Made by a program: the position numbers and the translations under genes. A stretch of DNA of 18,048 nucleotides, from assembly GCA_016210395.1 (NCBI GenBank), contig JACQUI010000160.1, positions 1 to 18,048 of the forward strand, given 5' to 3'. Position 1 is the first letter of the stretch; every line of letters starts with the position of its first letter. The notes beneath the pieces are model-generated. The model was not told where the DNA came from and made no database searches. It saw nothing but the letters and a program-made list of their open reading frames with translations. This document shows, piece after piece, positions 1 through 6,202 of the stretch. Source of the stretch: Chloroflexota bacterium. Lineage in GTDB: Bacteria > Chloroflexota > Dehalococcoidia > Lucifugimonadales > JACPCL1.

Positions 1-654
1 ATGCGCGACTGGGTCACCAACGTGGGCACTACCTACTACCTGCTGGGGAGCGCCGTGGGGCCGCACCCTTATCCCATGCTGGTGCGCGACTTCCAGTCGG
101 TCATCGGCAGCGAGTCGCGGCGGCAGATGCTGGAAGCGATTGGCCGCCTGCCTGACTACGCCGTCGCCTGCGTGGGCGGCGGCAGCAACTCCATCGGCCT
201 CTTCTACCCCTTCGTGGCCGACGACTCCGTGCGCCTGGTGGGCGTGGAGGCCGGCGGCGAAGGCGTGGAGACCGGCCACCACTCGGCGACGCTCGTGGCG
301 GGCAGGCCGGGCGTGCTCCACGGCTCGTACTCGTACCTCTTGCAAGACGAAAACGGCCAGGTGATGGAGACGCACAGCGTGTCCGCCGGCCTGGACTACC
401 CAGGCGTCGGCCCCGAGCATTCGTATCTCAAGGACATCGAGCGCGCTTCGTACACCGCCGTCACCGACGCGCAGGCGCTGGAGGGCTTCCGCCTCCTGTG
501 CCGCTCCGAGGGCATCATCCCTGCGCTGGAGTCGGCCCACGCCGTGGCCTACGCGGCCCAGCTTGCCCCCACGCTGCCTGCGGATGCGGTTATCCTGGTG
601 TGCCTGAGCGGCCGCGGCGACAAGGACCTCCAGACGGTGCAAGGGCAGGTATAG
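1..654 (+). CDS. trpB: Tryptophan synthase beta chain, C-terminal part (cut by window start)
   Basis: TrpB is the PLP enzyme that joins indole (passed from the alpha subunit) to L-serine to make tryptophan in the cytoplasm. The visible 217 residues match the second half of the family. GSAVGPHPYP lies at residues 16-25. The glycine-rich PLP phosphate-binding loop GGGSN is at 59-63, GVEAGG at 81-86, the SAGLDYPGVGPEH stretch at 128-140, GIIPALES with its conserved Glu at 171-178, and SGRGDK, whose Ser contacts the PLP ring nitrogen, at 203-208. The PLP lysine lies upstream, outside the window. The ATG at base 1 is internal, since about 180 N-terminal residues are missing by comparison with the usual ~400. 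The C-terminus is a few residues shorter than in E. coli. No trpA follows; the next 500 bases are non-coding. Confidence 0.95.
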   Translation: MRDWVTNVGTTYYLLGSAVGPHPYPMLVRDFQSVIGSESRRQMLEAIGRLPDYAVACVGGGSNSIGLFYPFVADDSVRLVGVEAGGEGVETGHHSATLVAGRPGVLHGSYSYLLQDENGQVMETHSVSAGLDYPGVGPEHSYLKDIERASYTAVTDAQALEGFRLLCRSEGIIPALESAHAVAYAAQLAPTLPADAVILVCLSGRGDKDLQTVQGQV

Positions 655-820
655 CTCTCTGTTTGGAAAGTGCCGGCACACTGCCGTTCCGAGGCCATGA
701 CGCATTCAGGCCGAAGAACCTAGGGCCTGTGCCTGCTGTTGCGGGATGCCCCAGGTTCCTCGCTGCGCTGGAGACCCTTCATGGCTGTAGTCATGAGCAC
801 CCACACGGACGAAATGGTTT

Positions 821-950
821 TGGCAGCGGCGGGGCGCGGGCTGCTGCCGCAGCCCTGTGCGTGATGGCGAAACGGATGAGGGATGCTTCGCGAGGCGAAA
901 CGTTTCCTGTGGACGGTTGGCCGATTGACCACCTCGCTCTAGCATGACAG
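821..950. repeat. REP-like repeat unit, copy 1
   Basis: This unit is colinear with 4281-4407. A 23-base core, 834-856, matches 4293-4315 at 22 of 23 positions and contains the hairpin GGGCTGC-tgcc-GCAGCCC (838-855). A GATGCTTCGCGAGGCG-like segment follows near 872-887. The shared tail TTGACCACCTCGCTC lies at 925-939, 91 bases from the core start versus 88 in copy 2. An alternative stem GGCAGC (822-827) with GCTGCC (843-848) competes with the first hairpin. Confidence 0.6.
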
Positions 951-1049
951 CGTCGCCCCTTGTTTGAAGGGGTCTCCGCTATTCTCGTACCAGCGACAAC
1001 CTCGGTTGGCTGGTCTTGTTGGGGTATTCATACCAGGCTGGCAGACCAG

Positions 1050-1087
1050 AAGAGACTCTTCGTCGCTACACTCCTCAGAATGACAGG
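1050..1087. repeat. Degenerate CTTCG...CTCAGAATGACA repeat
   Basis: The segment reads GAGACTCTTCGTCGC followed by CTCCTCAGAATGACA. It resembles the tails of the REP-like units at 821-950 and 4281-4407, which carry CTTCG or CTTCAC words followed by CTCGCTC...ATGACA or CTCAGAATCA. It is probably an eroded relative, ending about 13 bases before the promoter of the next gene. Similarity is short, so assignment is tentative. Confidence 0.35.
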
Positions 1088-1099
1088 GTGTCGCAAGGG

Positions 1100-1128
1100 T
1101 TGACTCCCGTGTCGCGTGTCTATATTAT
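1100..1128 (+). promoter_or_regulatory. Sigma-70-type promoter for the MBL hydrolase gene
   Basis: TTGACT (1100-1105), a 17-base spacer, and TATTAT (1123-1128). Each hexamer matches consensus at five of six positions and the spacing is ideal. Transcription should begin near 1135, giving a leader of about 29 bases that contains the AAGGAGG ribosome site. This is the clearest promoter in the window. Confidence 0.75.
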
Positions 1129-1151
1129 CTTGGCGCAACTACGAACGCACG

Positions 1152-1158
1152 AAGGAGG
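1152..1158 (+). promoter_or_regulatory. Ribosome binding site fixing the start at 1164
   Basis: A perfect AAGGAGG lies five bases before ATG 1164. An in-frame GTG at 1116 would add 16 residues but overlaps the -10 box and lies upstream of the expected transcription start, so 1164 is the real start. Confidence 0.8.
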
Positions 1159-1163
1159 ACCCC

Positions 1164-1850
1164 ATGGGCACGACCACCATTGGCCAGCTTGAGATCACCC
1201 GGTACGTCCAGTCCACCATCAAGATCAAGGCAGGCGGCAAGGTCATCTGGATTGACCCCATCCAGGTGAACGCCGAGCACATCGGCAACGACAAAGCAGA
1301 CTTGATCCTGCTCACCCATGAGCACGGCGACCACTTCAACGTTGACTGCATCAATGCTCTCTGCAAGCCGGGGACGGATCTGGCGTGCCCCAACAGCGGC
1401 GTCATCAACCAACTGGTGGGCAAAACGACCGCCAACCTCAAAGCCGTGAAGGAATATCAAAACGCTAACGTGGGCGGCCTGGAAATCAGGGGTGTGCCTG
1501 GCTACAACGAGTTTCACCCCCGCAACAGCATAATAAACAGCTTCAACGTCGGCTACATCTTCAAAGTCGGCGGGCAGCAGGTGCTGCACACGGGCGATAC
1601 CGGCCTCATCAACGAGTTCAAGACCTTCGGCGCACTGGACATCGCGTTCGTCTGCATCGGCGGCGGATGGACGATGGATGAGACCGAGGCGGCTAAGGCC
1701 GTTACCGACGTTTTGAAGCCGAAGAACGCTATCCCGATCCACTACGGCTTTGCCACGGGCGGCGACCCCAACAAGTTCAAGCAGCTTATTGGCGACAAGG
1801 CCCAGGTACACGTGTTGGACGCGATTTTCCCGCCCATGCGGCGCGGCTAA
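1164..1850 (+). CDS. MBL-fold metal-dependent hydrolase (UlaG/UPF0173-like)
   Basis: A 228-residue metallo-beta-lactamase-fold protein of the COG2220 type, probably cytoplasmic, with an unknown substrate. Visible metal ligands are THEHGDH at residues 51-57 (HxHxDH motif), a His near 118 in NEFHPRN, HTGDT at 142-146 with the bridging Asp, and PIHYG at 191-195 with the last His. The small N-terminal beta-strands around IKIKAGGKVIWIDP (20-32) are typical of the UPF0173/UlaG-like branch rather than of glyoxalase II. No signal peptide or membrane segment is seen. The start at ATG 1164 is set by AAGGAGG and a promoter. The gene is followed after 80 bases, including a GC-rich hairpin, by a second, different MBL hydrolase. 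Family confidence is high; the reaction cannot be named. Confidence 0.88.
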   Translation: MGTTTIGQLEITRYVQSTIKIKAGGKVIWIDPIQVNAEHIGNDKADLILLTHEHGDHFNVDCINALCKPGTDLACPNSGVINQLVGKTTANLKAVKEYQNANVGGLEIRGVPGYNEFHPRNSIINSFNVGYIFKVGGQQVLHTGDTGLINEFKTFGALDIAFVCIGGGWTMDETEAAKAVTDVLKPKNAIPIHYGFATGGDPNKFKQLIGDKAQVHVLDAIFPPMRRG

Positions 1851-1875
1851 CCGGCGAGGTCTCTTACGCGCAAGC

Positions 1876-1914
1876 GGCCCGGCCCCGCCGTTCTGGTGGG
1901 GCTGGGCCTTGGTT
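1876..1914 (+). terminator. GC-rich hairpin with short T-run between the two MBL genes
   Basis: GGCCCGGCCCCGCC (1876-1889) pairs with GGTGGGGCTGGGCC (1895-1908) over 14 base pairs including two G-U wobbles, around a five-base loop, and is followed by TTGGTTTT. The stem is strong but the T-run is broken, so it may be a partial terminator or an attenuator between the first and second hydrolase genes. Confidence 0.5.
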
Positions 1915-1930
1915 TTCTGGGGGCAAGGAC

Positions 1931-2569
1931 ATGGCGATGCGGCACGTCTCCGGCGAGGCCATCATCCACAAAGTCCCCATGGGCAGCTATGGCAACAACG
2001 GCTACGTTGTGGTCTGCCCCAGGACCAACGAGAGCATCATCATTGACACGCCCGCGGAGCCGGAGAAGCTCATCAACGCGGCGGGTGACACCAAGGTCAA
2101 GAGCATTCTCATCACCCACACCCACCAGGACCATCTTTTGGGGTTCGAGGCCATCCGGCAGGAGCTCAAGGCCCCCGTGGGCGTCCACACCAGCGAAGCG
2201 GCCGCATTGCCATCGCCGCCGGATTTCCACCTGAAGGATGGCGATGTCATCACCATCGGCACAGTAAGCATTCGCGTGTTCCACACCCCCGGCCACACCA
2301 CAGGGTCCCTGTGCTTCCTCACGGGCAAACACCTCTTCTCCGGCGACACGCTCTTTCCCGGAGGGCCGGGGCGCACACGAACCCCGAAGGACCTGAAGCA
2401 GATCCTCGCAAGCATCAGCTCGAAACTCCTCGTGCTGCCCGAGGACACCGTGGTCCACCCGGGCCACGGCAACGACACGACCATCGGCGACTCCCAACTG
2501 GAGTACGCGCTTTTCATCAGTCGTCCGCATCCTGAAGGCCTGTGCGGCGACGTCCACTGGCTACGGTAA
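1931..2569 (+). CDS. MBL-fold hydrolase, glyoxalase II-like
   Basis: A 212-residue metallo-beta-lactamase-fold hydrolase of the glyoxalase II/COG0491 type, unrelated at motif level to its upstream neighbour beyond the fold. Metal-site motifs are in canonical order: THTHQDH at 62-68, HTPGHTTGS at 118-126, SGDTLFPGGPGR at 137-148 and HPGHG at 176-180. Such enzymes cleave thioesters or related compounds, and persulfide dioxygenases share the fold. It lacks the longer glutathione-binding C-terminal domain of true glyoxalase II. The start ATG 1931 has GGGGGCAAGGAC before it; ATG 1937 is an alternative. It ends 10 bases before a flavoprotein gene resembling sulfide:quinone reductase, so the pair is probably co-translated. 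The substrate is not determinable from sequence. Confidence 0.88.
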   Translation: MAMRHVSGEAIIHKVPMGSYGNNGYVVVCPRTNESIIIDTPAEPEKLINAAGDTKVKSILITHTHQDHLLGFEAIRQELKAPVGVHTSEAAALPSPPDFHLKDGDVITIGTVSIRVFHTPGHTTGSLCFLTGKHLFSGDTLFPGGPGRTRTPKDLKQILASISSKLLVLPEDTVVHPGHGNDTTIGDSQLEYALFISRPHPEGLCGDVHWLR

Positions 2570-2579
2570 GGGGGGCGCC

Positions 2580-3728
2580 ATGCCTGGCAAACGCGTTGTG
2601 ATTCTGGGAGGAGGCTTTGGCGGCGCAGCCGCCGCGCGCACCCTGCGCAAGCTGCTGCCTGCCGAGCATACGGTCACGCTGGTGGACCGCCAGCGGCGCA
2701 CGTACCTGTGCGGCTCGCTGCCCTGGCTCATTGTCGGCGAGCGCCAGCCGGAGAAGATATCACGGTCGCTGGGCGCGCTCATCCAGCGGGGCGTCGCCTA
2801 CGCTGAGGCGGAGATAGAAGGCATTGACCTGTCCGAGCGCCGTGTGGCGCTGGGCAACGGCGCCCTGGACTTCGACTACCTGGTCGTCGCAACCGGCGCG
2901 GAGTACGACTGGAACGCCGTGCCAGGCGCGCGCCAGGCGCACTCCTTCTACAGCCTTGGCACAGCGCGCAGTCTCAGGGACGCGTTGCGTTCCTTCCGCA
3001 AGGGCCGCATCGTCATTGCGGTGAGCCGTCTGCCCTACAAGTGCCCGCCGGCGCCGTATGAGGCGGCCATGCTTCTGGATGCGCTCCTGGCCCATCGCGG
3101 CGTGCGGAGCGACGTGGACATACACGTCTTCACGCCGGAGCCTGCGCCGCTGCGCATCACCGGGCCGGAGCGCAGCGCCCAGTTCAAGGCGTACCTTGCT
3201 TCGCGCGGCATCACCGTGCACAACAACGAGAGCGTCAAGGAAATTGATCCCGATGGCCGCCAGGTGCGCTTCCAGTCCGGTGAGAGCATTGGATTCGACC
3301 TGATGGTGACGGTGCCGGTGCATCGCAGCGCCCCCTTCGTCCGCTCCGCCGGCCTGGTCAACGATTCGGGCTGGGTCCCCGTAGACTCCGCCACGCTGGC
3401 AACGAAGCATGCAGGCGTCTACGCCGTCGGAGACGTGACGACTGTCCCCATGGCGAACGGCAACCCCTTGCCAAAGGCGGGCGTGTTCGCCGGCGCGGAA
3501 GGCGAGCTGGTGGCCCGGAACATCGCCGCCGAGGTCATGGGCGGGGAGCGGTCCAGGTTTGCCGGTGAAGGCTACTGCTTCGTAGACCACGGCAAGGGCA
3601 AGGGCGCGCTGATTCGCGGCTCTTTTCTTGCGGCGGGCCAGCCTCAGGTGGAGCTGACCGCGCCTTCAGTGCAATGGCGGCGGCGCAAAGAGCAGTTTGA
3701 GGCGGACTGGCGGGCGTGGAAAGTGTAG
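2580..3728 (+). CDS. FAD-dependent pyridine nucleotide-disulfide/SQR-like oxidoreductase
   Basis: A 382-residue two-dinucleotide-domain flavoprotein. The FAD-binding loop GGGFGG is at residues 10-15 with an acidic strand end (VDRQ, 35-38). ATGAEY at 104-109 is the second FAD contact, and YAVGDVTTVP at 281-290 is the C-terminal FAD motif, followed by LPKAG at 297-301, a pattern common in sulfide:quinone oxidoreductases. Cys155 in KCPPAPYE and Cys333 in GYCFVDHGKGK lie where the two redox cysteines of SQR/flavocytochrome c-type enzymes are expected; a third Cys is at 44. The reaction may be sulfide or another reductant to quinone, but this is inference. The start ATG 2580 follows AAGGGGGG. The gene lies 10 bases after an MBL hydrolase. 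No membrane helix is evident; SQRs are monotopic. Confidence 0.8.
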   Translation: MPGKRVVILGGGFGGAAAARTLRKLLPAEHTVTLVDRQRRTYLCGSLPWLIVGERQPEKISRSLGALIQRGVAYAEAEIEGIDLSERRVALGNGALDFDYLVVATGAEYDWNAVPGARQAHSFYSLGTARSLRDALRSFRKGRIVIAVSRLPYKCPPAPYEAAMLLDALLAHRGVRSDVDIHVFTPEPAPLRITGPERSAQFKAYLASRGITVHNNESVKEIDPDGRQVRFQSGESIGFDLMVTVPVHRSAPFVRSAGLVNDSGWVPVDSATLATKHAGVYAVGDVTTVPMANGNPLPKAGVFAGAEGELVARNIAAEVMGGERSRFAGEGYCFVDHGKGKGALIRGSFLAAGQPQVELTAPSVQWRRRKEQFEADWRAWKV

Positions 3729-3745
3729 GCGGGCAAACACGACGG

Positions 3746-3795
3746 TAGGGCGACTCGCCGAGCCGAGTAGGGGCGAGCGCCGAGTCGCCCCTACG
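3746..3795. repeat. GTAGGGGCG palindrome, unit A, with a partial extra arm
   Basis: The inner perfect hairpin is GTAGGGGCGA (3768-3777), an eight-base loop, and TCGCCCCTAC (3786-3795). Upstream, GTAGGGCGACTCG (3746-3758) is a second left arm that can pair with CGAGTCGCCCCTAC (3782-3795) apart from one missing G. It fills the 76-base gap between two convergent genes and may end transcription from both sides, though no T-run follows. Related units lie at 10999-11029 and 12496-12533. Confidence 0.75.
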
Positions 3796-3804
3796 AATGG
3801 ACGC

Positions 3805-4251
3805 CTACGCTATTGGCGGTGCGCTCCTGGATGGCAGTTGCACCATGGCTGCGCCGGGTGTAGTTTTCTCACCCTTGCCGTTCTCCAGCCAGATGTCGCA
3901 GTCCACCAGGTGGCGGCTGCCCTCCTGGTGCTTCCTGGTCACTACACCTTTGCAGGTCAGCGTGTCGCCCGGCATGTCCATGCCCCGGTACTGGCAGGAG
4001 AGCTTGCACAGCCAGCCGTGCTCGCCGATCCAGCCGGTCATGAGCTGGGCCAGGAACGCGTTCTTCAGCGCCCCGTGGATGATGACGCCGGGAAGGCCGT
4101 TGCGTTTGGCGAACTCGGTGTCGTAGTGGATCTGGTAGAAGTCGCCGGAAGCGCCGGCGTACTTCACAAGCTGTTGCGTGGTGGGGTGCTTCACCAGCGG
4201 CGGCACTTCCATGCCTTCATGCACGTCTTCCCAGAAGAGGACGTTGGCCAT
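3805..4251 (-). CDS. MaoC-family hydratase/dehydratase, catalytic half
   Basis: A 148-residue single hot-dog domain of the MaoC/(R)-specific enoyl-CoA hydratase family, which adds or removes water at enoyl/3-hydroxyacyl thioesters. The hydratase-2 motif is visible: GDFYQIHYDTEFAKR at residues 36-50 gives the catalytic pair Asp37 and His42 at the family's five-residue spacing, and IIHG (57-60) closes the motif. PGDTL at 94-98 is typical of the hot-dog core. The start ATG at 4251 has AAGGGAGG six bases upstream. It lies downstream, on the same strand, of a FAS1-like hot-dog protein lacking the Asp/His pair, and the two probably form a heterodimer. They are separated by 291 bases containing REP-like copy 2, so this gene may have its own transcript. 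Confidence 0.85.
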   Translation of the reverse strand: MANVLFWEDVHEGMEVPPLVKHPTTQQLVKYAGASGDFYQIHYDTEFAKRNGLPGVIIHGALKNAFLAQLMTGWIGEHGWLCKLSCQYRGMDMPGDTLTCKGVVTRKHQEGSRHLVDCDIWLENGKGEKTTPGAAMVQLPSRSAPPIA

Positions 4252-4280
4252 TACAGCCTCCCTTATGGATGAGAATCGTT

Positions 4281-4407
4281 TGGCGGTAGCCGGCGCGGGC
4301 TGCTACCGCAGCCCTTTGCGCAACGGCGAGGCTAGTGGGTGATCCTTCACTGAGGCGCCCGCCAAGCACGGCAAGCTCATTTGACCGCCTCGCTCAGAAT
4401 CATTCAT
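4281..4407. repeat. REP-like repeat unit, copy 2
   Basis: Colinear with 821-950. The core 4293-4315 contains GGGCTGC-tacc-GCAGCCC (4297-4314). GATCCTTCACTGAGGCG follows near 4341, and the tail TTGACCGCCTCGCTC is at 4381-4395, then AGAATCATTCA. The competing stem GCGGTAGC (4283-4290) with GCTACCGC (4302-4309) differs from copy 1 by a paired C-G to T-A change. The rest of the 4252-4542 gap shows only the ribosome site of the MaoC gene and C-rich sequence without a gene. Confidence 0.6.
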
Positions 4408-4542
4408 GCCCCTAACCATGGGTGCGTTTCCTGCCAGCAGACGCTCTCGTTCCCGCTCACCCGCCCTGGAACGCTGGGGGAACACCCCCCGGCAGCAGCC
4501 CCCGGCGAGGGCGCGGCTCTCTGCACACCTGGGACGCACAGG

Positions 4543-4998
4543 CTAATAGGTGATGCTTGTGGACCTCTGGACGGCCACAAGCTGCCCAAGCTGGTTCACG
4601 TAGCGCGTTTCCCGCGTCAGGATGATCATGGGGCCAAGACGTCCGGCGCGCTGTGCGACGTTGGAGAGGCGCTGCGTGACCGAGATGCGGTCGCCGGGGC
4701 GGACCGGCTCGTTGAACTCCCATTCGCTGCCGCCGTCCAGGACGCGTCTGAACGGGCTTTCCACCTGGACTCGCGGTGGCCCCGCGCGCATGGCCCGGAA
4801 GAAGGTCGGCGGCGCGATAGTCCCGCCGAAGCGGGTCCGGCGGGCAGCCGCCTCATCCTGGTAGACGGGGTTCGGATCGTCTATGGCCTCGGCGAAGCGG
4901 ATGATGGCCCCTCTTTCCACCTCGTACACCTCCGCCTCAGACTCCACGCCGACGGCCTTGCGAAGCGACTCAGGGATGTAGCTCTGCTCCGTAGCCAC
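4543..4998 (-). CDS. FAS1-type/MaoC N-terminal-like hot-dog protein, probable non-catalytic hydratase half
   Basis: A 151-residue hot-dog domain of the FAS1-like dehydratase (MaoC N-terminal) type. Residues 35-66, FAEAIDDPNPVYQDE followed by an FGGTIAPPTFF stretch, match this family. The expected catalytic His position in the NPxH region is Tyr46, so it likely serves as the structural, substrate-binding half. A GSEWEF...PVRPGDR segment at 90-103 matches the central strands. Paired proteins of this kind include HadA/HadB-like dehydratases and mesaconyl-CoA hydratase-like enzymes; which reaction applies is unknown. The start is GTG 4998 with AGGAGG (5003-5008) four bases upstream. It begins 37 bases after the GNAT gene, probably in one transcript. 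The catalytic partner is likely the MaoC protein at 3805-4251. Confidence 0.82.
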   Translation of the reverse strand: MATEQSYIPESLRKAVGVESEAEVYEVERGAIIRFAEAIDDPNPVYQDEAAARRTRFGGTIAPPTFFRAMRAGPPRVQVESPFRRVLDGGSEWEFNEPVRPGDRISVTQRLSNVAQRAGRLGPMIILTRETRYVNQLGQLVAVQRSTSITY

Positions 4999-5035
4999 GG
5001 GGCCTCCTGCTCGCTGGACGCGTGCGTTCGTTGCT

Positions 5036-5668
5036 TCACACAGTTGTGGAGCCGGTGGACCGGCGCGCCGTTTTCGCTGGGTCTGTCCCGTTGCCGGCGG
5101 GCGCCTTTGCCGCGCTCAGGGGGGCCAGCTTTTCTTCCCTGATCTGCTGCCACTTCTCCCGGCGCAGCTCCATGTTCAACAGCTCTCGCTGGTAGCGCTG
5201 CACGGTCCGTACAGGAGTCATGCCGCATTTCTCAAAGCACCGCTGGGCGCGGTGATTCCAGGTAAGGGTATGCAGGTAAAGCCGTTTGATGCTGGTGGTG
5301 GAAAAGAAGTGGTCAATCATGCCGATCATGGCGTCGTACCCGTAGCTGTGGCTCCAGTAGTCGCGGTCACCGATCATGATGCCCAGCTCGGCCTCGCCGA
5401 ACGCCGTGTTGATGTCGTAGCACATGCAGTTGCCGATGTGCTTGCCCTCTACGGTGTCGATGCCCCAGCGGACCGACCAGGGAGAAGGGTAACGCAGTTC
5501 CTCCTGGTAGAAGCGGAAGAACTCCTCGTAGAGCTGTCTGAGAGGCGTGGTGGCGTCCAGCTCGGCAAGCTCTGGGTCGCACCTCCAGGCATAGTCGTCT
5601 GGGGCGTCTTCAAGGCGCTTGGGACGGAGGACTACTTTGCCGGCGCGGATCACTTCAACTTTCGTCAT
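5036..5668 (-). CDS. GNAT-family N-acetyltransferase, RimJ/RimL-like
   Basis: A 210-residue GNAT protein that transfers acetyl from acetyl-CoA to an amine; the acceptor is unknown. GEAELGIMIG at residues 91-100 is beta-strand 4, SYGYDA at 108-113 is the pyrophosphate-binding loop at the start of helix 3, and NHRAQRCFEKCGM at 138-150 is the conserved C-terminal helix and turn of the RimJ/RimL branch. Residues after about 170 are a charged, then Ala/Pro/Thr-rich, tail, probably disordered. The start ATG 5668 overlaps the stop codon of the Nudix gene as ATGA, indicating translational coupling; a longer in-frame start at 5770 would lie wholly inside the Nudix gene. The pairing with a Nudix hydrolase suggests small-molecule or nucleotide housekeeping, but this is inference. 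Confidence 0.85.
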   Translation of the reverse strand: MTKVEVIRAGKVVLRPKRLEDAPDDYAWRCDPELAELDATTPLRQLYEEFFRFYQEELRYPSPWSVRWGIDTVEGKHIGNCMCYDINTAFGEAELGIMIGDRDYWSHSYGYDAMIGMIDHFFSTTSIKRLYLHTLTWNHRAQRCFEKCGMTPVRTVQRYQRELLNMELRREKWQQIREEKLAPLSAAKAPAGNGTDPAKTARRSTGSTTV

Positions 5669-6117
5669 CGGGACACCAATTGCCCCCTCACCATGTTGGC
5701 AGCCTTCTGGACCAGGGCGATTTCCGTCTCGTAGTTCATATTGCGGACGGCTTCCTCCAGTGGGAACCACTCCACCACGTCGAACTCAGGGTCGTGCAGG
5801 GAAGTGGCGCCCCCGGTGGGCGTCATAAGGAAGAAATGAACGGTCTTGTGGCAGCGGACGCTGTCCTGGGCGCGGAAGTACCAGTATTGAATACTCCCCA
5901 GCGACGCCACGATTTTGGCTTCCAGGCCCGTCTCTTCCCGTACCTCTCGCAAGGCCGTTTCTTCCAGCGTTTCCTCTGTGTCTGGGCCCCCTTTGGGCAA
6001 GGCCCACAGCTTTGGTTGAAGACGCCCGCAGAGCACAATCTCAATTGAGCCGTTGTCTTGGCGGTACACTATGCCTCCCGCCGAGACCTGATGTTCTATT
6101 CGCTTCGCTATGGTCAT
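5665..6117 (-). CDS. Nudix hydrolase
   Basis: A 150-residue Nudix hydrolase, cleaving a nucleoside diphosphate linked to another group with Mg2+ or Mn2+. The Nudix box is complete at residues 43-65, fitting GX5EX7REVREETGL, and is preceded by LWALPKGG (37-44), a context common in diadenosine polyphosphate and general NTP-clearing members. VSAGGIVYR at 11-19 is the usual first strand. The start ATG 6117 has AGAGGA (6123-6128) five bases upstream; upstream in-frame ATGs up to 6282 run into the end of the HEAT-repeat gene and lack a ribosome site. It overlaps the GNAT start by four bases. A possible promoter (TTGCGC-N17-TACAAT) lies at 6142-6170 in the 85-base gap. Confidence 0.92.
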   Translation of the reverse strand: MTIAKRIEHQVSAGGIVYRQDNGSIEIVLCGRLQPKLWALPKGGPDTEETLEETALREVREETGLEAKIVASLGSIQYWYFRAQDSVRCHKTVHFFLMTPTGGATSLHDPEFDVVEWFPLEEAVRNMNYETEIALVQKAANMVRGQLVSR

Positions 6118-6141
6118 AACAATCCTCTGGTAAGTAGCAGC

Positions 6142-6170
6142 ATTGTAGTAGGGGAGAAGGAAGTGCGCAA
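6142..6170 (-). promoter_or_regulatory. Possible internal promoter before the Nudix gene
   Basis: Read on the minus strand, TTGCGC (6165-6170), a 17-base spacer and TACAAT (6142-6147). The -10 matches five of six positions, the -35 only three. It would allow the Nudix-GNAT-hydratase genes to be expressed apart from tldD-tldE-HEAT. Confidence 0.45.
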
Positions 6171-6202
6171 GGAACTGAGGAACATGACCGGGCCCACAGG
6201 GG

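Larger units (their letters stand above)
655..1099. other. Repeat-rich intergenic region after trpB
   Basis: About 445 bases between the trpB stop and the next promoter. I see no credible gene: possible reading frames here lack family motifs and run over repeats. The stretch holds a REP-like unit (821-950, also found at 4281-4407), a small CCCCTT/AAGGGG hairpin near 955-972, a nested inverted repeat (CTGGTCT 1010-1016 with AGACCAG 1043-1049 enclosing GGTAT/ATACC), and a degenerate CTTCG...CTCAGAATGACA element near 1050-1087. No T-rich intrinsic terminator is evident directly behind trpB. Confidence 0.6.

Noticed and set aside
498..947. 149-codon frame running from inside trpB into the repeat region
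   Set aside because: It overlaps trpB out of frame and then crosses REP-like copy 1; no motif and no ribosome site.
1125..2557. Antisense frames opposite both MBL hydrolases
   Set aside because: The sense frames carry complete metal-binding motifs, so the antisense ones are shadows.
821..4407. CRISPR array
   Set aside because: The repeats are dispersed over kilobases, with self-complementary, non-uniform units and no regular spacers or cas genes.
4381..5142. 253-codon plus-strand frame opposite the FAS1-like gene
   Set aside because: The opposite strand encodes a recognisable hot-dog domain with GTG start and AGGAGG.
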